Source: a bacterium SCSIO 12827
GTDB lineage: Bacteria; Pseudomonadota; Alphaproteobacteria; Rhodospirillales; Casp-alpha2
Direction: 5' to 3'
DNA length: 64,000 nt
Assembly: GCA_024397995.1 (NCBI GenBank)
Contig: CP073746.1
Location: 2,232,001 to 2,296,000 of the forward strand
In this document: positions 34,974 through 43,900 of the stretch, piece by piece
How the letters are laid out: each line of letters opens with the position of its first letter
How positions within the stretch are numbered: position 1 is the first letter of the stretch
Program-made: the position numbers and the translations under genes
Notes under the pieces: generated by a model
What the model saw: only the letters and a program-made list of their open reading frames with translations
Database searches by the model: none
Told to the model about the DNA's origin: nothing

Positions 34974-35810
34974 ATGAAACGCTTTCTGACGACGACCGTG
35001 ATTGGCGCGTTGATCGCCGGTTTCGCCTGGGCCGCCGGCCCGGCCAAGGACGCCCAGGCGGCCGAGGTCAAATGGTACGGACAGGCCGCCTTCCGCATCA
35101 AGACGCCGGGCGGCAAGGTGATCGTGATCGATCCCTTCATCACCAAGAACCCGAAAACGCCCGCCGATGACAAGGATCTGGCCAAGGTCGGCAACGTCGA
35201 CCTGATCCTAGTCACCCACGGCCACGGCGATCATCTGGGCGACACGGCGGAACTGGCCAAGATGACCGGCGCCAAGGTCGGCGTGAACGCCGATATGGGC
35301 CATACCCTGCGCATCCTCGGCATGGTCGACGGCAAGCAACTGGTCCGCTTCAATAAATCCGGCCCGATCAATCCCATCGGCCCGGACATCACGGTCACCA
35401 TGACCCATGCAGAGCATTCGTCGGAGATCGTCAGCAAGGACGCCGCCGGCAAGGAAGGCATCTATCCGGGCGGCGAGCCCGCGGGCTACGTGATCAAGCT
35501 GGAAGACGGCTATACCATCTATCACACGGGCGACAGCGGCGTGTTCAAGGACATGGAGCTGATCCAGGACCTGTACAAACCGGACCTGGTGCTGATCTGC
35601 ATCGGCGGCTGGTTCACCATGGACCCCCGCCACGCGGCCTATGCGCTCAGCAAGTTCCTCAAACCCGCGACCGCGATGCCCATGCATTACGGCACCTTCC
35701 CGCCCTTGAAGGGCACGCCGGACGAGCTGAAAAAACAGCTCGCCGACATGGGCGGCAAGACCGAGGTCGTGGTCATGCAGCCGGGCGACGAGAAGACGTT
35801 CGGGAAGTAG
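34974..35810 (+). CDS. secreted metallo-beta-lactamase-fold hydrolase (UPF0173-like)
   Basis: Protein of 278 residues. A signal peptide occupies about residues 1-29; the ATG at 34974 was chosen because it opens the signal peptide, with GGGAG upstream. The fold is a metallo-beta-lactamase of the UPF0173 type: VKWYGQAAFRIKTPGGKVIV, the metal motif THGHGDHLGD, and YTIYHTGDSGVFKDM. UPF0173 proteins are usually cytoplasmic, so the signal peptide is unusual. Substrate unknown. It has its own terminator. Confidence 0.88.
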   Translation: MKRFLTTTVIGALIAGFAWAAGPAKDAQAAEVKWYGQAAFRIKTPGGKVIVIDPFITKNPKTPADDKDLAKVGNVDLILVTHGHGDHLGDTAELAKMTGAKVGVNADMGHTLRILGMVDGKQLVRFNKSGPINPIGPDITVTMTHAEHSSEIVSKDAAGKEGIYPGGEPAGYVIKLEDGYTIYHTGDSGVFKDMELIQDLYKPDLVLICIGGWFTMDPRHAAYALSKFLKPATAMPMHYGTFPPLKGTPDELKKQLADMGGKTEVVVMQPGDEKTFGK

Positions 35811-35832
35811 ACCGAAGATTCAAATCGGGACG

Positions 35833-35864
35833 ACAAAGGGCGGCCTCTGCCGCCCTTTGTTTTT
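35833..35864 (+). terminator. rho-independent terminator
   Basis: Perfect 12-bp stem, arms 35833-35844 and 35849-35860, loop CTCT, followed by TTTTT. It ends the metallo-hydrolase gene; on the other strand it lies just beyond the htpX stop and may serve it too. Confidence 0.9.
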
Positions 35865-35871
35865 CACACCA

Positions 35872-36789
35872 TCACCGCCAGGGCCGCCGGGGCCGCGCCA
35901 GCTGCGCGTCCGCACCTTCCATCTGCTCCAGCGCCCGGATGCGCTCGGCCAGGGGCGGGTGGCTGGAAAAGGCCGCCTGCATGCGCCCGGCATTGATCGC
36001 GAAGGCCTTCATTTCGTCCGGCATGGGCGGGGTGTCGTGGGCGGCCTGCAGGGCCTTCAGCGCGTTGATCATGTTGCGCCGGCCGGCAAGCTCCGCCCCG
36101 CCCTTGTCGGCGCGGAATTCGCGCCAGCGCGAGAACCACATGACGATCATCATGGCGGCGATGCCGAACACGAACTGGGCGATCATCGAAACGATCCAGA
36201 ACGCCGGGCCGTGGCCGCGCTCGACCTTGAACACCAGACGGTCGACCAGGTAGCCGACGACCCGCGACAGGAAGATAACGAAGGTGTTCACCACGCCCTG
36301 AATCAGGGTCAGGGTCACCATGTCGCCGTTGGCGACATGCGCGACCTCGTGGCCCAGCACGGCCTCGACCTCTTTCCTGTCCATGGTGTTGAGCAGCCCC
36401 GTGGACACGGCGACCAGGGCGTCGTTCCGGTTCCAGCCCGTGGCGAAGGCATTGGGCGAGGCATGATCGAAAATGCCGACCTCGGGCATGCCGATACCGG
36501 CCTGTTTGGCCTGCCGGGTGACCGTATCAACCAGCCACTGTTCCGTCGGGTTGGCCGGCTGGGTGATGACCTTCACCCCCATCCCGGCCTTGGCCATGGT
36601 CTTGGACAGGAACAGGGAGATCAGCGCGCCGGAAAAGCCGATGACGGCGGAATAGACGATCAAGGCGTTGATGTTCAGGTCGACGCCATTGGCCTGCAAC
36701 AAGCCATCCAGCCCAAGCAGGCGGAAAGTCAGGCTGATCAGCGCGACGATCGCCAGGTTGGTGCCGAGAAACAGCAGAATCCGCAGCAT
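35872..36789 (-). CDS. htpX: protease HtpX (M48)
   Basis: Inner-membrane zinc metalloprotease of 305 residues that degrades damaged membrane proteins. Two N-terminal and two central membrane segments surround the zinc motif HEVAH in VLGHEVAHVANGDMVT; the third ligand is in FRADKGGAELAG. Residues SPNAFATGWNR are typical. No obvious heat-shock promoter was identified. Confidence 0.96.
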   Translation of the reverse strand: MLRILLFLGTNLAIVALISLTFRLLGLDGLLQANGVDLNINALIVYSAVIGFSGALISLFLSKTMAKAGMGVKVITQPANPTEQWLVDTVTRQAKQAGIGMPEVGIFDHASPNAFATGWNRNDALVAVSTGLLNTMDRKEVEAVLGHEVAHVANGDMVTLTLIQGVVNTFVIFLSRVVGYLVDRLVFKVERGHGPAFWIVSMIAQFVFGIAAMMIVMWFSRWREFRADKGGAELAGRRNMINALKALQAAHDTPPMPDEMKAFAINAGRMQAAFSSHPPLAERIRALEQMEGADAQLARPRRPWR

Positions 36790-36906
36790 CGATTTGTCCT
36801 TCGCCCAAGAAAAGGCGCACCCCCATGGGAACGCCGAAATTCTGGAAGATATCTAGGCTGCCGGGCGGCCACCGCAAGGGCTTTGGCCGCGGAATTTCCA
36901 ACGGCC

Positions 36907-37287
36907 TCAGGAACCGAGCGTCACCGCGTATTCCCGCCAGCCGCCGAATGCGGAGATGTCCTTGTGTTTGCCTTCCGCCATCTCGCGGGGATAGAGAATT
37001 CCGTCCAAAACCCGCCCATCGTCCAGTTCGACCGGCCCGCAGTACAGCCCCGGCGGCTCTCCGGCTTCGACCTTGGCCCAAATCTCGTCGCTCATTTCAT
37101 AAATTTCGCCGGGAACGGAAATCCCGCCCTCGCCCACCCTGTACATGCCGGGGTGGACGTCGTCGATGGAATAAAGCCGGTATTCGGGCACGGTCCGGGC
37201 TTCACCCAGGAAGGCCGCGCCCTCGAGATTACCGTTCAAGGCCAGCCCGCGCATCAGGGTACCGTTGACAAACAGGACCTTCGTCAT
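36907..37287 (-). CDS. gamma-glutamylcyclotransferase-like / AtzF C-terminal-like protein
   Basis: Protein of 126 residues. The start VLFVNGTLMRGLALNGNLEG and the middle PEYRLYSIDDVHPGMYRV resemble the C-terminal domain of allophanate hydrolase and the wider gamma-glutamylcyclotransferase fold. Stand-alone members are annotated allophanate hydrolase-related. Its ATG overlaps the stop of the TauD-type dioxygenase by four bases, so the two are coupled and probably act on the same compound, perhaps a nitrogen-containing acid. Reaction unknown. Confidence 0.75.
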   Translation of the reverse strand: MTKVLFVNGTLMRGLALNGNLEGAAFLGEARTVPEYRLYSIDDVHPGMYRVGEGGISVPGEIYEMSDEIWAKVEAGEPPGLYCGPVELDDGRVLDGILYPREMAEGKHKDISAFGGWREYAVTLGS

Positions 37288-38135
37288 GCGGCGACTTGCC
37301 CTTTCCGCCCGTCGGTACAGCCGACGATCATGCGCAGCATGCGCCGGGGTTCGGTGTAGTCATCGACCGCGCAATGCATGGACGACCGGTTGTCGATCCC
37401 GACCAGGCTGTTCAATGTCCATTTATGGCGGTACTGGAATTCGGGTTTCAGGGCATGGTCGAACAGTTCGGCCAGGAGATCGTCGCTCTCATTCTGCTCC
37501 AACTCGTTGATGCGCATGGAATAGCCCGGATTGACGTAGAGGATCGGCACACCGGTCTTGGGATGCGGGCGGACCACGGGGTGGATCACGTCCGGATGGG
37601 CGGCCTGCTGTTCCGGCGTCAGGGTCGGCGTCGCACCCAGGGTGTTCCAGCCCCAACGGTGGGTGCAGGTCAGGCCGTCGAGCCGTTGCTTGGTTTTATC
37701 CGGCAAAGTCGCATAGGCGGCCCGCATGTTGGCAACCATGGTATCCCCGCCCTTAGACGGCAGATGCGTGGAATAGAGGAAAATGGCGTCCGACGGGTTG
37801 ACCTCGTAGGACAGGTCCGAATGCCAGAAAGCGCCCGCCGGCTTGGGCGTGGTGCGGCTTTCCGCCGTCCCCATGTTCTTGGCGATGATCGAAACCTCGA
37901 ACCCGTCCGGGTGGTGGTACTGGTTCAGAATGTGCGGAACCAGCGGACCAAACCGGCTGCCGAAATCGCGCAGCCAGGGCACGTTTTCCTCCAAATCCGG
38001 AATGACGATGGCGATGTGCTCAAGCATCGCCTGTTCCACGGCACGGAAATCGTCATCGGTCAGGGGGTTGCGTGAATCCAAACCGTGGATCACGGCGCCC
38101 ATGGGGGCGTCTAGGGGTTCGATCTTAATCGTCAT
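37284..38135 (-). CDS. TauD/TfdA family 2-oxoglutarate-dependent dioxygenase
   Basis: Non-haem iron dioxygenase of 283 residues. The iron ligands HxD are in FWHSDLSYEV and the distal His in NRSSMHCAVDDY; the Arg that binds 2-oxoglutarate is in EPRRMLRMIVG. The ATG at 38135 has GGAGG 8 bases upstream; an in-frame ATG at 38162 is less likely. It couples oxidation of an organic substrate to 2-oxoglutarate decarboxylation. Taurine or 2,4-D are only family prototypes; the substrate here is unknown. Confidence 0.9.
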   Translation of the reverse strand: MTIKIEPLDAPMGAVIHGLDSRNPLTDDDFRAVEQAMLEHIAIVIPDLEENVPWLRDFGSRFGPLVPHILNQYHHPDGFEVSIIAKNMGTAESRTTPKPAGAFWHSDLSYEVNPSDAIFLYSTHLPSKGGDTMVANMRAAYATLPDKTKQRLDGLTCTHRWGWNTLGATPTLTPEQQAAHPDVIHPVVRPHPKTGVPILYVNPGYSMRINELEQNESDDLLAELFDHALKPEFQYRHKWTLNSLVGIDNRSSMHCAVDDYTEPRRMLRMIVGCTDGRKGQVAA

Positions 38136-38297
38136 GAATGGGCCTCCAGCGTGTTTTTCCAAACTATATCATTCCGCTGCCCACCGGTTCCAGAAATGGA
38201 AAACAGACCAAATAATCATACCCGTGTGTGGTGTTCGCTTGGCGGCATCCCAGATAATCCACTACTCTGTCCCGGAAAGTGCCTTGGAGGAGGTGAT

Positions 38298-38831
38298 ATG
38301 GGAGAGGTGCCGATGGCCATCAGCCACGGTCCAGCGATGGATGCGGTCGAGGGACCGTTTACCGAACAGACATGGGATTTTACGACCCCCGCACTGCGCT
38401 GGCTGCTTGATCATTGGCTGAAAAAGCGGGGCGATTGGGACTGCCCACGCTGGCGCGACATCGACCTGCCGTCCATGTACAAGTACGCGCCCAATATCGT
38501 CATCAAGGACGCCGTCGATGGCGGCCGTGATTTCCGGGTCCGGTTCTGGGGTACGGCCGTCACGGAATGGCTGCGGCATGACGCGACAGGCAAGCTGCTG
38601 AGCGAGTATTTCCCCACAGACGGGCGGGAACGCATCCTTGAATCGCACCGTCAGGCCTTGACCGGTGATATGCCGATCCGCCGCTGGGGGGTCAGCGCCT
38701 ATCCGGAACGCAGCTATGTCGGGTTCGAAACCATCACCCTGCCCCTGGCAAACGACACTGGAGAACGCGCGCATATCATCTCCATGAGCCTTTACCGGAT
38801 GATCGATTTGAAATCCCCCCCATCCAACTAG
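38298..38831 (+). CDS. PAS_5 domain protein, copy 1
   Basis: Protein of 177 residues with a single PAS-like domain of the PAS_5 type, found mainly in Rhodospirillales. Landmarks: RWLLDHWLKKRGDWDCPRW, KDAVDGGRDFRVRFWGTAVT and GKLLSEYFPTD. GGAGGTGAT lies just before the ATG (38298). No output domain, so it may sense a ligand or partner by itself. It is about half identical by eye to the protein at 39521. Its last four bases overlap the convergent copy 2. Confidence 0.82.
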   Translation: MGEVPMAISHGPAMDAVEGPFTEQTWDFTTPALRWLLDHWLKKRGDWDCPRWRDIDLPSMYKYAPNIVIKDAVDGGRDFRVRFWGTAVTEWLRHDATGKLLSEYFPTDGRERILESHRQALTGDMPIRRWGVSAYPERSYVGFETITLPLANDTGERAHIISMSLYRMIDLKSPPSN

Positions 38832-39322
38832 TCCGGCGCGGGGGCGAAGACTTCTTCCAACTTTTCCTCGATCTGAAGTACGGAAACAATATGGGTCACG
38901 GCGGCGCCGTCATCCGACAGGGGAGCCCTAAGCCGCGTATACTCGCGGTACAGACCGTCGTTCCGCATGACCTTGGAAAACCACACGATGGGCCGGCGTT
39001 CCTCGACAAGCTGTGCGCATTCGCCGAACACCTTGGCGCTGAACAGCTTGTTCCGGCGAACCGACATGCCCGTGCAGTCATAGCCGATGGTCGCCGTATT
39101 GCCGGTTCCCCAGAAGCGGTAGACGAAATCGAGCGGTTCCTGAATCACGTCGAGAATGATTACGAAGGGGATCGTCCGGGGCGTTAGGTCAGGCAGCCGG
39201 AAACTCGACCACGCCGGGGCCCAATCTTCGCCCCGCAGCGCGTCCCAATAGGCCAACACTTCCCGCAGCCTGACCGGCAGGTCCGCTGTTTCGGCCGCTT
39301 CGGCCCTGACATCGATGTGCAC
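38828..39322 (-). CDS. PAS_5 domain protein, copy 2 (divergent)
   Basis: Protein of 164 residues, PAS_5 type (LREVLAYWDALRGEDWAPAW; FVYRFWGTGNTATIGYDCTG). It is clearly more distant from the two flanking copies than they are from each other. The GTG at 39322 was chosen because AAGGA lies about 7 bases upstream; an ATG at 39391 would add 23 unlikely residues. It is encoded on the opposite strand between its two paralogues. Confidence 0.75.
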   Translation of the reverse strand: MHIDVRAEAAETADLPVRLREVLAYWDALRGEDWAPAWSSFRLPDLTPRTIPFVIILDVIQEPLDFVYRFWGTGNTATIGYDCTGMSVRRNKLFSAKVFGECAQLVEERRPIVWFSKVMRNDGLYREYTRLRAPLSDDGAAVTHIVSVLQIEEKLEEVFAPAPD

Positions 39323-39520
39323 GGCTGGTCCTTCTGCGTCTCGTGTTCCGCCCTGCGGCCAATTAGAGTCTAAAAGATGACCTTTTAGCAATTAGGCCGA
39401 AAGTCGACCCTCGCCACGACAATAGGTCGCATTTCACGACCAAATGGGTTGTCCCGCGTGCATCAAAGGGTCTAAGGTTGAATTCTTGGGGTGGGGAGAG
39501 CCCAGGTGGGAGGCTCTTCA

Positions 39521-40111
39521 ATGTCGAAATTGCGCCGTGAACTCGCGCAGCAGCAAGGCGCACCGTTCTTTTTTGAACCAACCCAGTCCTTTGACGCCTG
39601 GGAACTCCGCTGGCTTCTGGATTACTGGCAGGGCCTGTGCGACGGCCCGAACTGCCCCCGGCTGATTGACGTCGGCCTGCCGACCATCGTGCGCCAGGCG
39701 CCAAAGATCATCGTACGCGACGCCATCGACGGCGGCCGCGATTTCGTCAACCGGTTCTGGGGTAGCGAACTTAGAAACTGGCTTGGTTTCGACGGCACGG
39801 GCCAGCGAATTTCGGAATATTTCCCGCAGCACGCGCGCGCCGCCATGTTGGCCTCCCAACGCCTTGCCCTGGAAAGCGATACACCCGTGCGCCGCTGGGG
39901 CGTGACCGCCTACCCCCAACCCAACCTCACGACCTATGAGGCGATCGACCTGCCGTTGGCGGACGACGACGGCGCCCGCGCTCACGTGTTGTCGATGTAC
40001 GTCTACCGGTCCGACCGCCTGGATGCTCAGCCCGATGCGGCGCCGCTTCCGGCGGGGGCTGGGAATGCTTCGTCCTGGGATGCCCGAAGCCGCCACAACG
40101 CGGAGTCCTGA
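39521..40111 (+). CDS. PAS_5 domain protein, copy 3
   Basis: Protein of 196 residues. Landmarks mirror copy 1: RWLLDYWQGLCDGPNCPRL, RDAIDGGRDFVNRFWGSELR, ISEYFPQHARAAM and VRRWGVTAYP. The ATG at 39521 follows GGGAGG by about 8 bases. It has an extra C-terminal tail of about 25 residues that overlaps the convergent oxidoreductase gene by 85 bases. Likely product of a duplication with copy 1. Confidence 0.82.
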   Translation: MSKLRRELAQQQGAPFFFEPTQSFDAWELRWLLDYWQGLCDGPNCPRLIDVGLPTIVRQAPKIIVRDAIDGGRDFVNRFWGSELRNWLGFDGTGQRISEYFPQHARAAMLASQRLALESDTPVRRWGVTAYPQPNLTTYEAIDLPLADDDGARAHVLSMYVYRSDRLDAQPDAAPLPAGAGNASSWDARSRHNAES

Positions 40112-41448
40112 GGCGCCGCCACCATCTCGACCGTCAGAATTTCCCCGGGCCGGACATCCGCCATCAGACGATTATTAGCCGCCATGTAGTACGGCACCGG
40201 CCCGCCGGGAATGGCCGCCTGTGCGGGGCGCACCAAGGGCTCCAACCCGTCGATGGTGTGATGGTGGCCGCCCATGTCCAGAACCTCGCCCACCTTGAAT
40301 TCGCGGGTCGCGCGGCCGACCAGATCAAACGCCGGCCGGGGCCGGCGCCCGCTGGTCGGCATGCCACCCTGCGCCGCGGCGATGATCGAAGCCGCCGCCT
40401 CGATCCCCAGCAAATGCACCGGGTTGTGCAGCAGGCCGTAATTGCCGCAGGAACTGACGGGAATGCCCTTGGCCTTGAGAACCTGCCAAGTCTCATGGTC
40501 CGAACAGCGCACGATCACGAACACGCCGCCGGCCAGGCTCAGTTCATCGAACCGGCGCAGGCAGTTGACGATATCGACCACGCCGCCGCCGGCTTCCATC
40601 AGGATGCCGCCCTCGGTTTCCGGCCGGAACACGTCGGGCAGTTCCACCGTGCGCGCCAGCGGCGCGTGGAAGGCGTCAAAATCGGGGCGCAGACCGGTCG
40701 CGTTGCACACCAGCATCATCTCGCACAGGTCGGGCACGGACTTCAGTGCCGTCGGCCCCAGGGGGGCGGCCCGGTCGGCCAGAACCTCGGGAATGTCGGC
40801 GCCGTCCAGATGCCAGTTATCGGCGAAATCGGGCACAGCGAAGGTCTGACCGTGATAGCTCAACTCACCCTTGGCGCGGTGCCAGACGACGTCGTACTCG
40901 CTCGCCTTGCCGGCCATCACGACCTCAAGCCCCAGAAGCTCGGCGCGCGAAATCAGGCCGATCAACAGGCTCGGCTGGTCACCGTCGGGCAGGGTGTAGA
41001 CGACGCCCTTGTCCGCCGCCAGCTTGGCCAGCCAGGAACCGCAGACCGACGCCATTTCCTTGGACGCCAGCACCACATGCTTGCCGGCCAGGATCGCCGC
41101 CTCGGACACCGCCGCCGCGGCCTCCGGCGCCCCAGTGGCTTCGACCACCAGATCGATGTCCGTATCGACCAGGAAAAGCCCGTCCGGCACCACGGCGACC
41201 TTGCCCGCCGCCATGGCGTCCCGTGCCGTGGCCGCGTCGCGGCAGATCTCGATGCCGTCACCGGCCACGCCGCAGCGCAGCAGTACGTTGACCGCCCGGT
41301 CCGGATCGATGTCCGCGACCGCGGGCACGTCGATGGCGGGATGACCCAAGGACTGGGTGATCAGGCTCGCGCCGAATTCCCCGGCACCGACCAGGCCGAC
41401 GCGCACGGGCACGCCCGTGTCCTTGTAGATCTCGTTGAAATCGACCAT
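40027..41448 (-). CDS. homoserine dehydrogenase-like NAD(P) oxidoreductase with SAF domain
   Basis: Protein of 473 residues. The N-terminus has a Rossmann motif (RVGLVGAGEFGASLITQSLG) and the catalytic-like region LVVEATGAPEAAAAVSEAAI followed by GKHVVLASKEMAS, as in homoserine dehydrogenase-like families. The C-terminal 100 residues form a SAF domain (FKVGEVLDMGGHHHTIDGLE; RLMADVRPGEILTVEMV). It is not a biosynthetic homoserine dehydrogenase, which lacks SAF. The zinc alcohol dehydrogenase 14 bases upstream suggests joint oxidation of an alcohol or polyol-derived acid; that is inference. Confidence 0.8.
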   Translation of the reverse strand: MVDFNEIYKDTGVPVRVGLVGAGEFGASLITQSLGHPAIDVPAVADIDPDRAVNVLLRCGVAGDGIEICRDAATARDAMAAGKVAVVPDGLFLVDTDIDLVVEATGAPEAAAAVSEAAILAGKHVVLASKEMASVCGSWLAKLAADKGVVYTLPDGDQPSLLIGLISRAELLGLEVVMAGKASEYDVVWHRAKGELSYHGQTFAVPDFADNWHLDGADIPEVLADRAAPLGPTALKSVPDLCEMMLVCNATGLRPDFDAFHAPLARTVELPDVFRPETEGGILMEAGGGVVDIVNCLRRFDELSLAGGVFVIVRCSDHETWQVLKAKGIPVSSCGNYGLLHNPVHLLGIEAAASIIAAAQGGMPTSGRRPRPAFDLVGRATREFKVGEVLDMGGHHHTIDGLEPLVRPAQAAIPGGPVPYYMAANNRLMADVRPGEILTVEMVAAPQDSALWRLRASQDEAFPAPAGSGAASG

Positions 41449-41462
41449 CTATCCGGCCGCGA

Positions 41463-42587
41463 TCAGAACGTGATGACCTGACGCACCGTATGCCCCTCGG
41501 CCAGATGATCGAAGGCGGCGTTGATGTCTTCCAGGGGAATTTTCTCGCAGATCAGCTTGTCCACCGGCAGGGCGCCACGCTTGTACATCTCGATGTAATG
41601 GGGGATGTCGCGCTCGGGAATGCAGCTGCCCAGGTAACTGCCCTTGATGGTGCGCTCCTCGGTCACCAGGTTGACGTGCTGCACGGTCATGTTGGTGGCG
41701 GGATGCGACAGGCCGCTGGACGTCGTCGTGCCGCCGCGCTTGGTGACCTTGTAGGCCAAATCCATGGCCTCGACCCGGCCGACGCATTCGAACATGTATT
41801 CCAACCCGCCGCCGGTGGCGTCCCGAACCTTTTCGACCACGTCGTTGTCAAGCGCGTTGAACACCGCGTCGCAGCCGAGCTTCTTGCCCCACTCCAGCTT
41901 GTCGTCCAGCGCGTCGATACCGACGATATGCCGCGCCCCCGCCATCTTGGCCCCCATGACGGCGGCCAGCCCCGTGCCGCCCAGGCCGACCACGCCGACG
42001 GACGCCCCCGCCGGCACCTTGGCCGTGTTCAGGACCGCCCCGACGCCGGTGATGACGGCGCAGGAAAAGGTGCAGGCGATGTCCAGCGGCAGGTCCTTGT
42101 CGATCTTCACGACCGAGGAGCGGTGTGCCACCACGTATTCGGAGAAACAGGAAACCCCCGCCTGATGGTACAGCTTCTTGCCGTCCTTATGCAGGCGCAT
42201 GCCGCCGCCCATGAGGGTCCCGGCACCATTGGCCGCCGCCCCCTTCTCGCAGATCGACGGGCGGCCTTCCTTGCACGGCAGGCACTGGCCGCAGGACGGC
42301 AGGAAGGCGAACACCACATGGTCTCCCACTTCCAGGCCCTCGACGCCCGGCCCCACTTCCTGCACCACGCCCGACGCCTCATGCCCCAGTACCATGGGCA
42401 AAGGCCGTTCACGCACGCCCGCAACCACGGACAGGTCCGAATGACACACCCCGGCCGCCGCGACCTTGACCAGAACCTCGTTCGCCTGCGGCGGATCCAA
42501 GTCCACTTCCTCGATCTTCATGGGCAGAGAGGTCGCGTAGGGGCGCTTGGCACCCAGTTCGTAAACGACGGCGGCTTTGGTTTTCAT
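41463..42587 (-). CDS. zinc-dependent alcohol dehydrogenase family protein
   Basis: Medium-chain dehydrogenase of 374 residues. Catalytic zinc ligands are in AAGVCHSDLSVVAG and LGHEASGVVQEVGPG. The structural zinc site is the four-Cys lobe PSCGQCLPCKEGRPSIC. The NAD-binding motif is VGVVGLGGTGLAAVMGAKMA. The ATG at 42587 gives the usual start MKTKAAVVYELG; an upstream in-frame ATG adds 11 residues. It heads a two-gene unit with the SAF oxidoreductase. Substrate unknown. Confidence 0.9.
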   Translation of the reverse strand: MKTKAAVVYELGAKRPYATSLPMKIEEVDLDPPQANEVLVKVAAAGVCHSDLSVVAGVRERPLPMVLGHEASGVVQEVGPGVEGLEVGDHVVFAFLPSCGQCLPCKEGRPSICEKGAAANGAGTLMGGGMRLHKDGKKLYHQAGVSCFSEYVVAHRSSVVKIDKDLPLDIACTFSCAVITGVGAVLNTAKVPAGASVGVVGLGGTGLAAVMGAKMAGARHIVGIDALDDKLEWGKKLGCDAVFNALDNDVVEKVRDATGGGLEYMFECVGRVEAMDLAYKVTKRGGTTTSSGLSHPATNMTVQHVNLVTEERTIKGSYLGSCIPERDIPHYIEMYKRGALPVDKLICEKIPLEDINAAFDHLAEGHTVRQVITF

Positions 42588-42755
42588 TCTTGGGTGGGCT
42601 CCGAAGGACTTGAATTGCACAAATTATGAGGGCGGAACCTTATCCCCACCGCCCCGCCACGGCAAGACGGGGCCACGAGTCATCGGGTGCCAGCCCCCGC
42701 CAAACCGGCTATAACAGGGGCAATTCAAAACAAACGCATCCTTGGGAGTTGATCC

Positions 42756-43781
42756 ATGTTGAAAACCACCGTCGCCGGAAGTTTGCCCAAACCCAGTTGG
42801 CTGGCCGAGCCCGAGAAGCTCTGGGCGCCCTGGAAGCTGGAGGGTGAGGAGTTGTGGCAGGGTCAATGCGACGCCGCCCTTATCTGGATCAAGACCCAGG
42901 AAGACTCCGGGATCGACATCGTTTCCGACGGCGAGCAGTTCCGAAAGCACTTCGTCCACGGCTTTCTGGAGTTCGTCGACGGCATCGACTGGGCCAAGAT
43001 GACCACCATGGGCATCCGCGACAACCGCTATGACGCCGACGTGCCGACGGTGACAGCCAAGGTCAAGCGCCGCGAAAGCGCCCATTCCAAATCCACCGCG
43101 TTCTGCCGCGAACACGCCAAGGGCGGCCTGAAGATCACCATGCCCGGGCCGATGACCATCTGCGACACCATCGCCGACGAGGTCTATGGCAAGCGCGCCG
43201 ACATGGCCATGGCCTTCGCGGAAATCCTCAACGAGGAGGCGCTGGAGCTTCAGGCGCTGGGCGTCGACGTCATCCAGTTCGACGAGCCGGCCTTCAACGT
43301 GTTTCTGGACGATGTGAAGGAATGGGGTGTGGCCTGCCTGAACCGGGCGTTCCAGGGCATCACCACCAAGAAGGCGGTGCATATCTGTTACGGCTACGGG
43401 ATCGACGCCAACAACCAGTGGAAGGAAACGCTGGGCAGTGAGTGGCGCCAGTACGAAGAAACCTTCCCGGCCCTGAACGACAGCGTGGTCGATCAGGTGT
43501 CGCTCGAATGCGCGGGCTCCCACGTGCCCCATTCGCTGATGAGCCTGCTCAAGGACAAGGAAGTGATGGTCGGCTCCATCGACGTCGCCAACCTCAGCGT
43601 GGAAACGCCGGAACAGGTCGCCGAGGTCATCCGCTCCGCCATGCGCTATGTCGATGCAGAACGCATTTATCCCTGCACCAACTGCGGCCTCGCCCCCTTC
43701 CCCCGGCACGTGGCCGAGGGCAAGCTGAAGGCGCTGGCCGCCGGGGCCGCCATCGTGCGCAAGGAATTGGGCGCCGCCTGA
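42756..43781 (+). CDS. cobalamin-independent methionine synthase family, core-MetE type
   Basis: Protein of 341 residues, corresponding to the C-terminal catalytic half of MetE. Zinc ligands are visible: HICYG (His and Cys), a Glu in SLECAGSH and a Cys in TNCGLAPFPR. The DxxQxDEP motif DVIQFDEPAFNVF is the folate/homocysteine region. Short core-MetE proteins take methyl groups from folate or other donors; the donor here is unknown. GGGAG precedes the ATG by about 9 bases. It is divergent from the alcohol dehydrogenase and followed 119 bases later by ilvD. Confidence 0.85.
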   Translation: MLKTTVAGSLPKPSWLAEPEKLWAPWKLEGEELWQGQCDAALIWIKTQEDSGIDIVSDGEQFRKHFVHGFLEFVDGIDWAKMTTMGIRDNRYDADVPTVTAKVKRRESAHSKSTAFCREHAKGGLKITMPGPMTICDTIADEVYGKRADMAMAFAEILNEEALELQALGVDVIQFDEPAFNVFLDDVKEWGVACLNRAFQGITTKKAVHICYGYGIDANNQWKETLGSEWRQYEETFPALNDSVVDQVSLECAGSHVPHSLMSLLKDKEVMVGSIDVANLSVETPEQVAEVIRSAMRYVDAERIYPCTNCGLAPFPRHVAEGKLKALAAGAAIVRKELGAA

Positions 43782-43900
43782 TCCTTGCGATAAACCCGGC
43801 ACAAAACCTTTTCCCGCAAGCACCCTTGCCTTGCGGGCCGTTCACGCTTTAAACCAACGGTCCCGAATTCAGGATATCCAGCCGTTCCAGGGAGAGCCCC

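Noticed and set aside
35857-37359. Plus-strand frame of 500 codons
   Set aside because: It is antisense to htpX and the AtzF-C-like gene.
42588-42755. SAM or cobalamin riboswitch before the MetE-like gene
   Set aside because: No recognisable conserved boxes or pseudoknot pattern were found.
43813-43837. Hairpin between the MetE-like gene and ilvD as terminator or attenuator
   Set aside because: The stem CCCGCAAG/CTTGCGGG is good but no U-tract or leader peptide follows.
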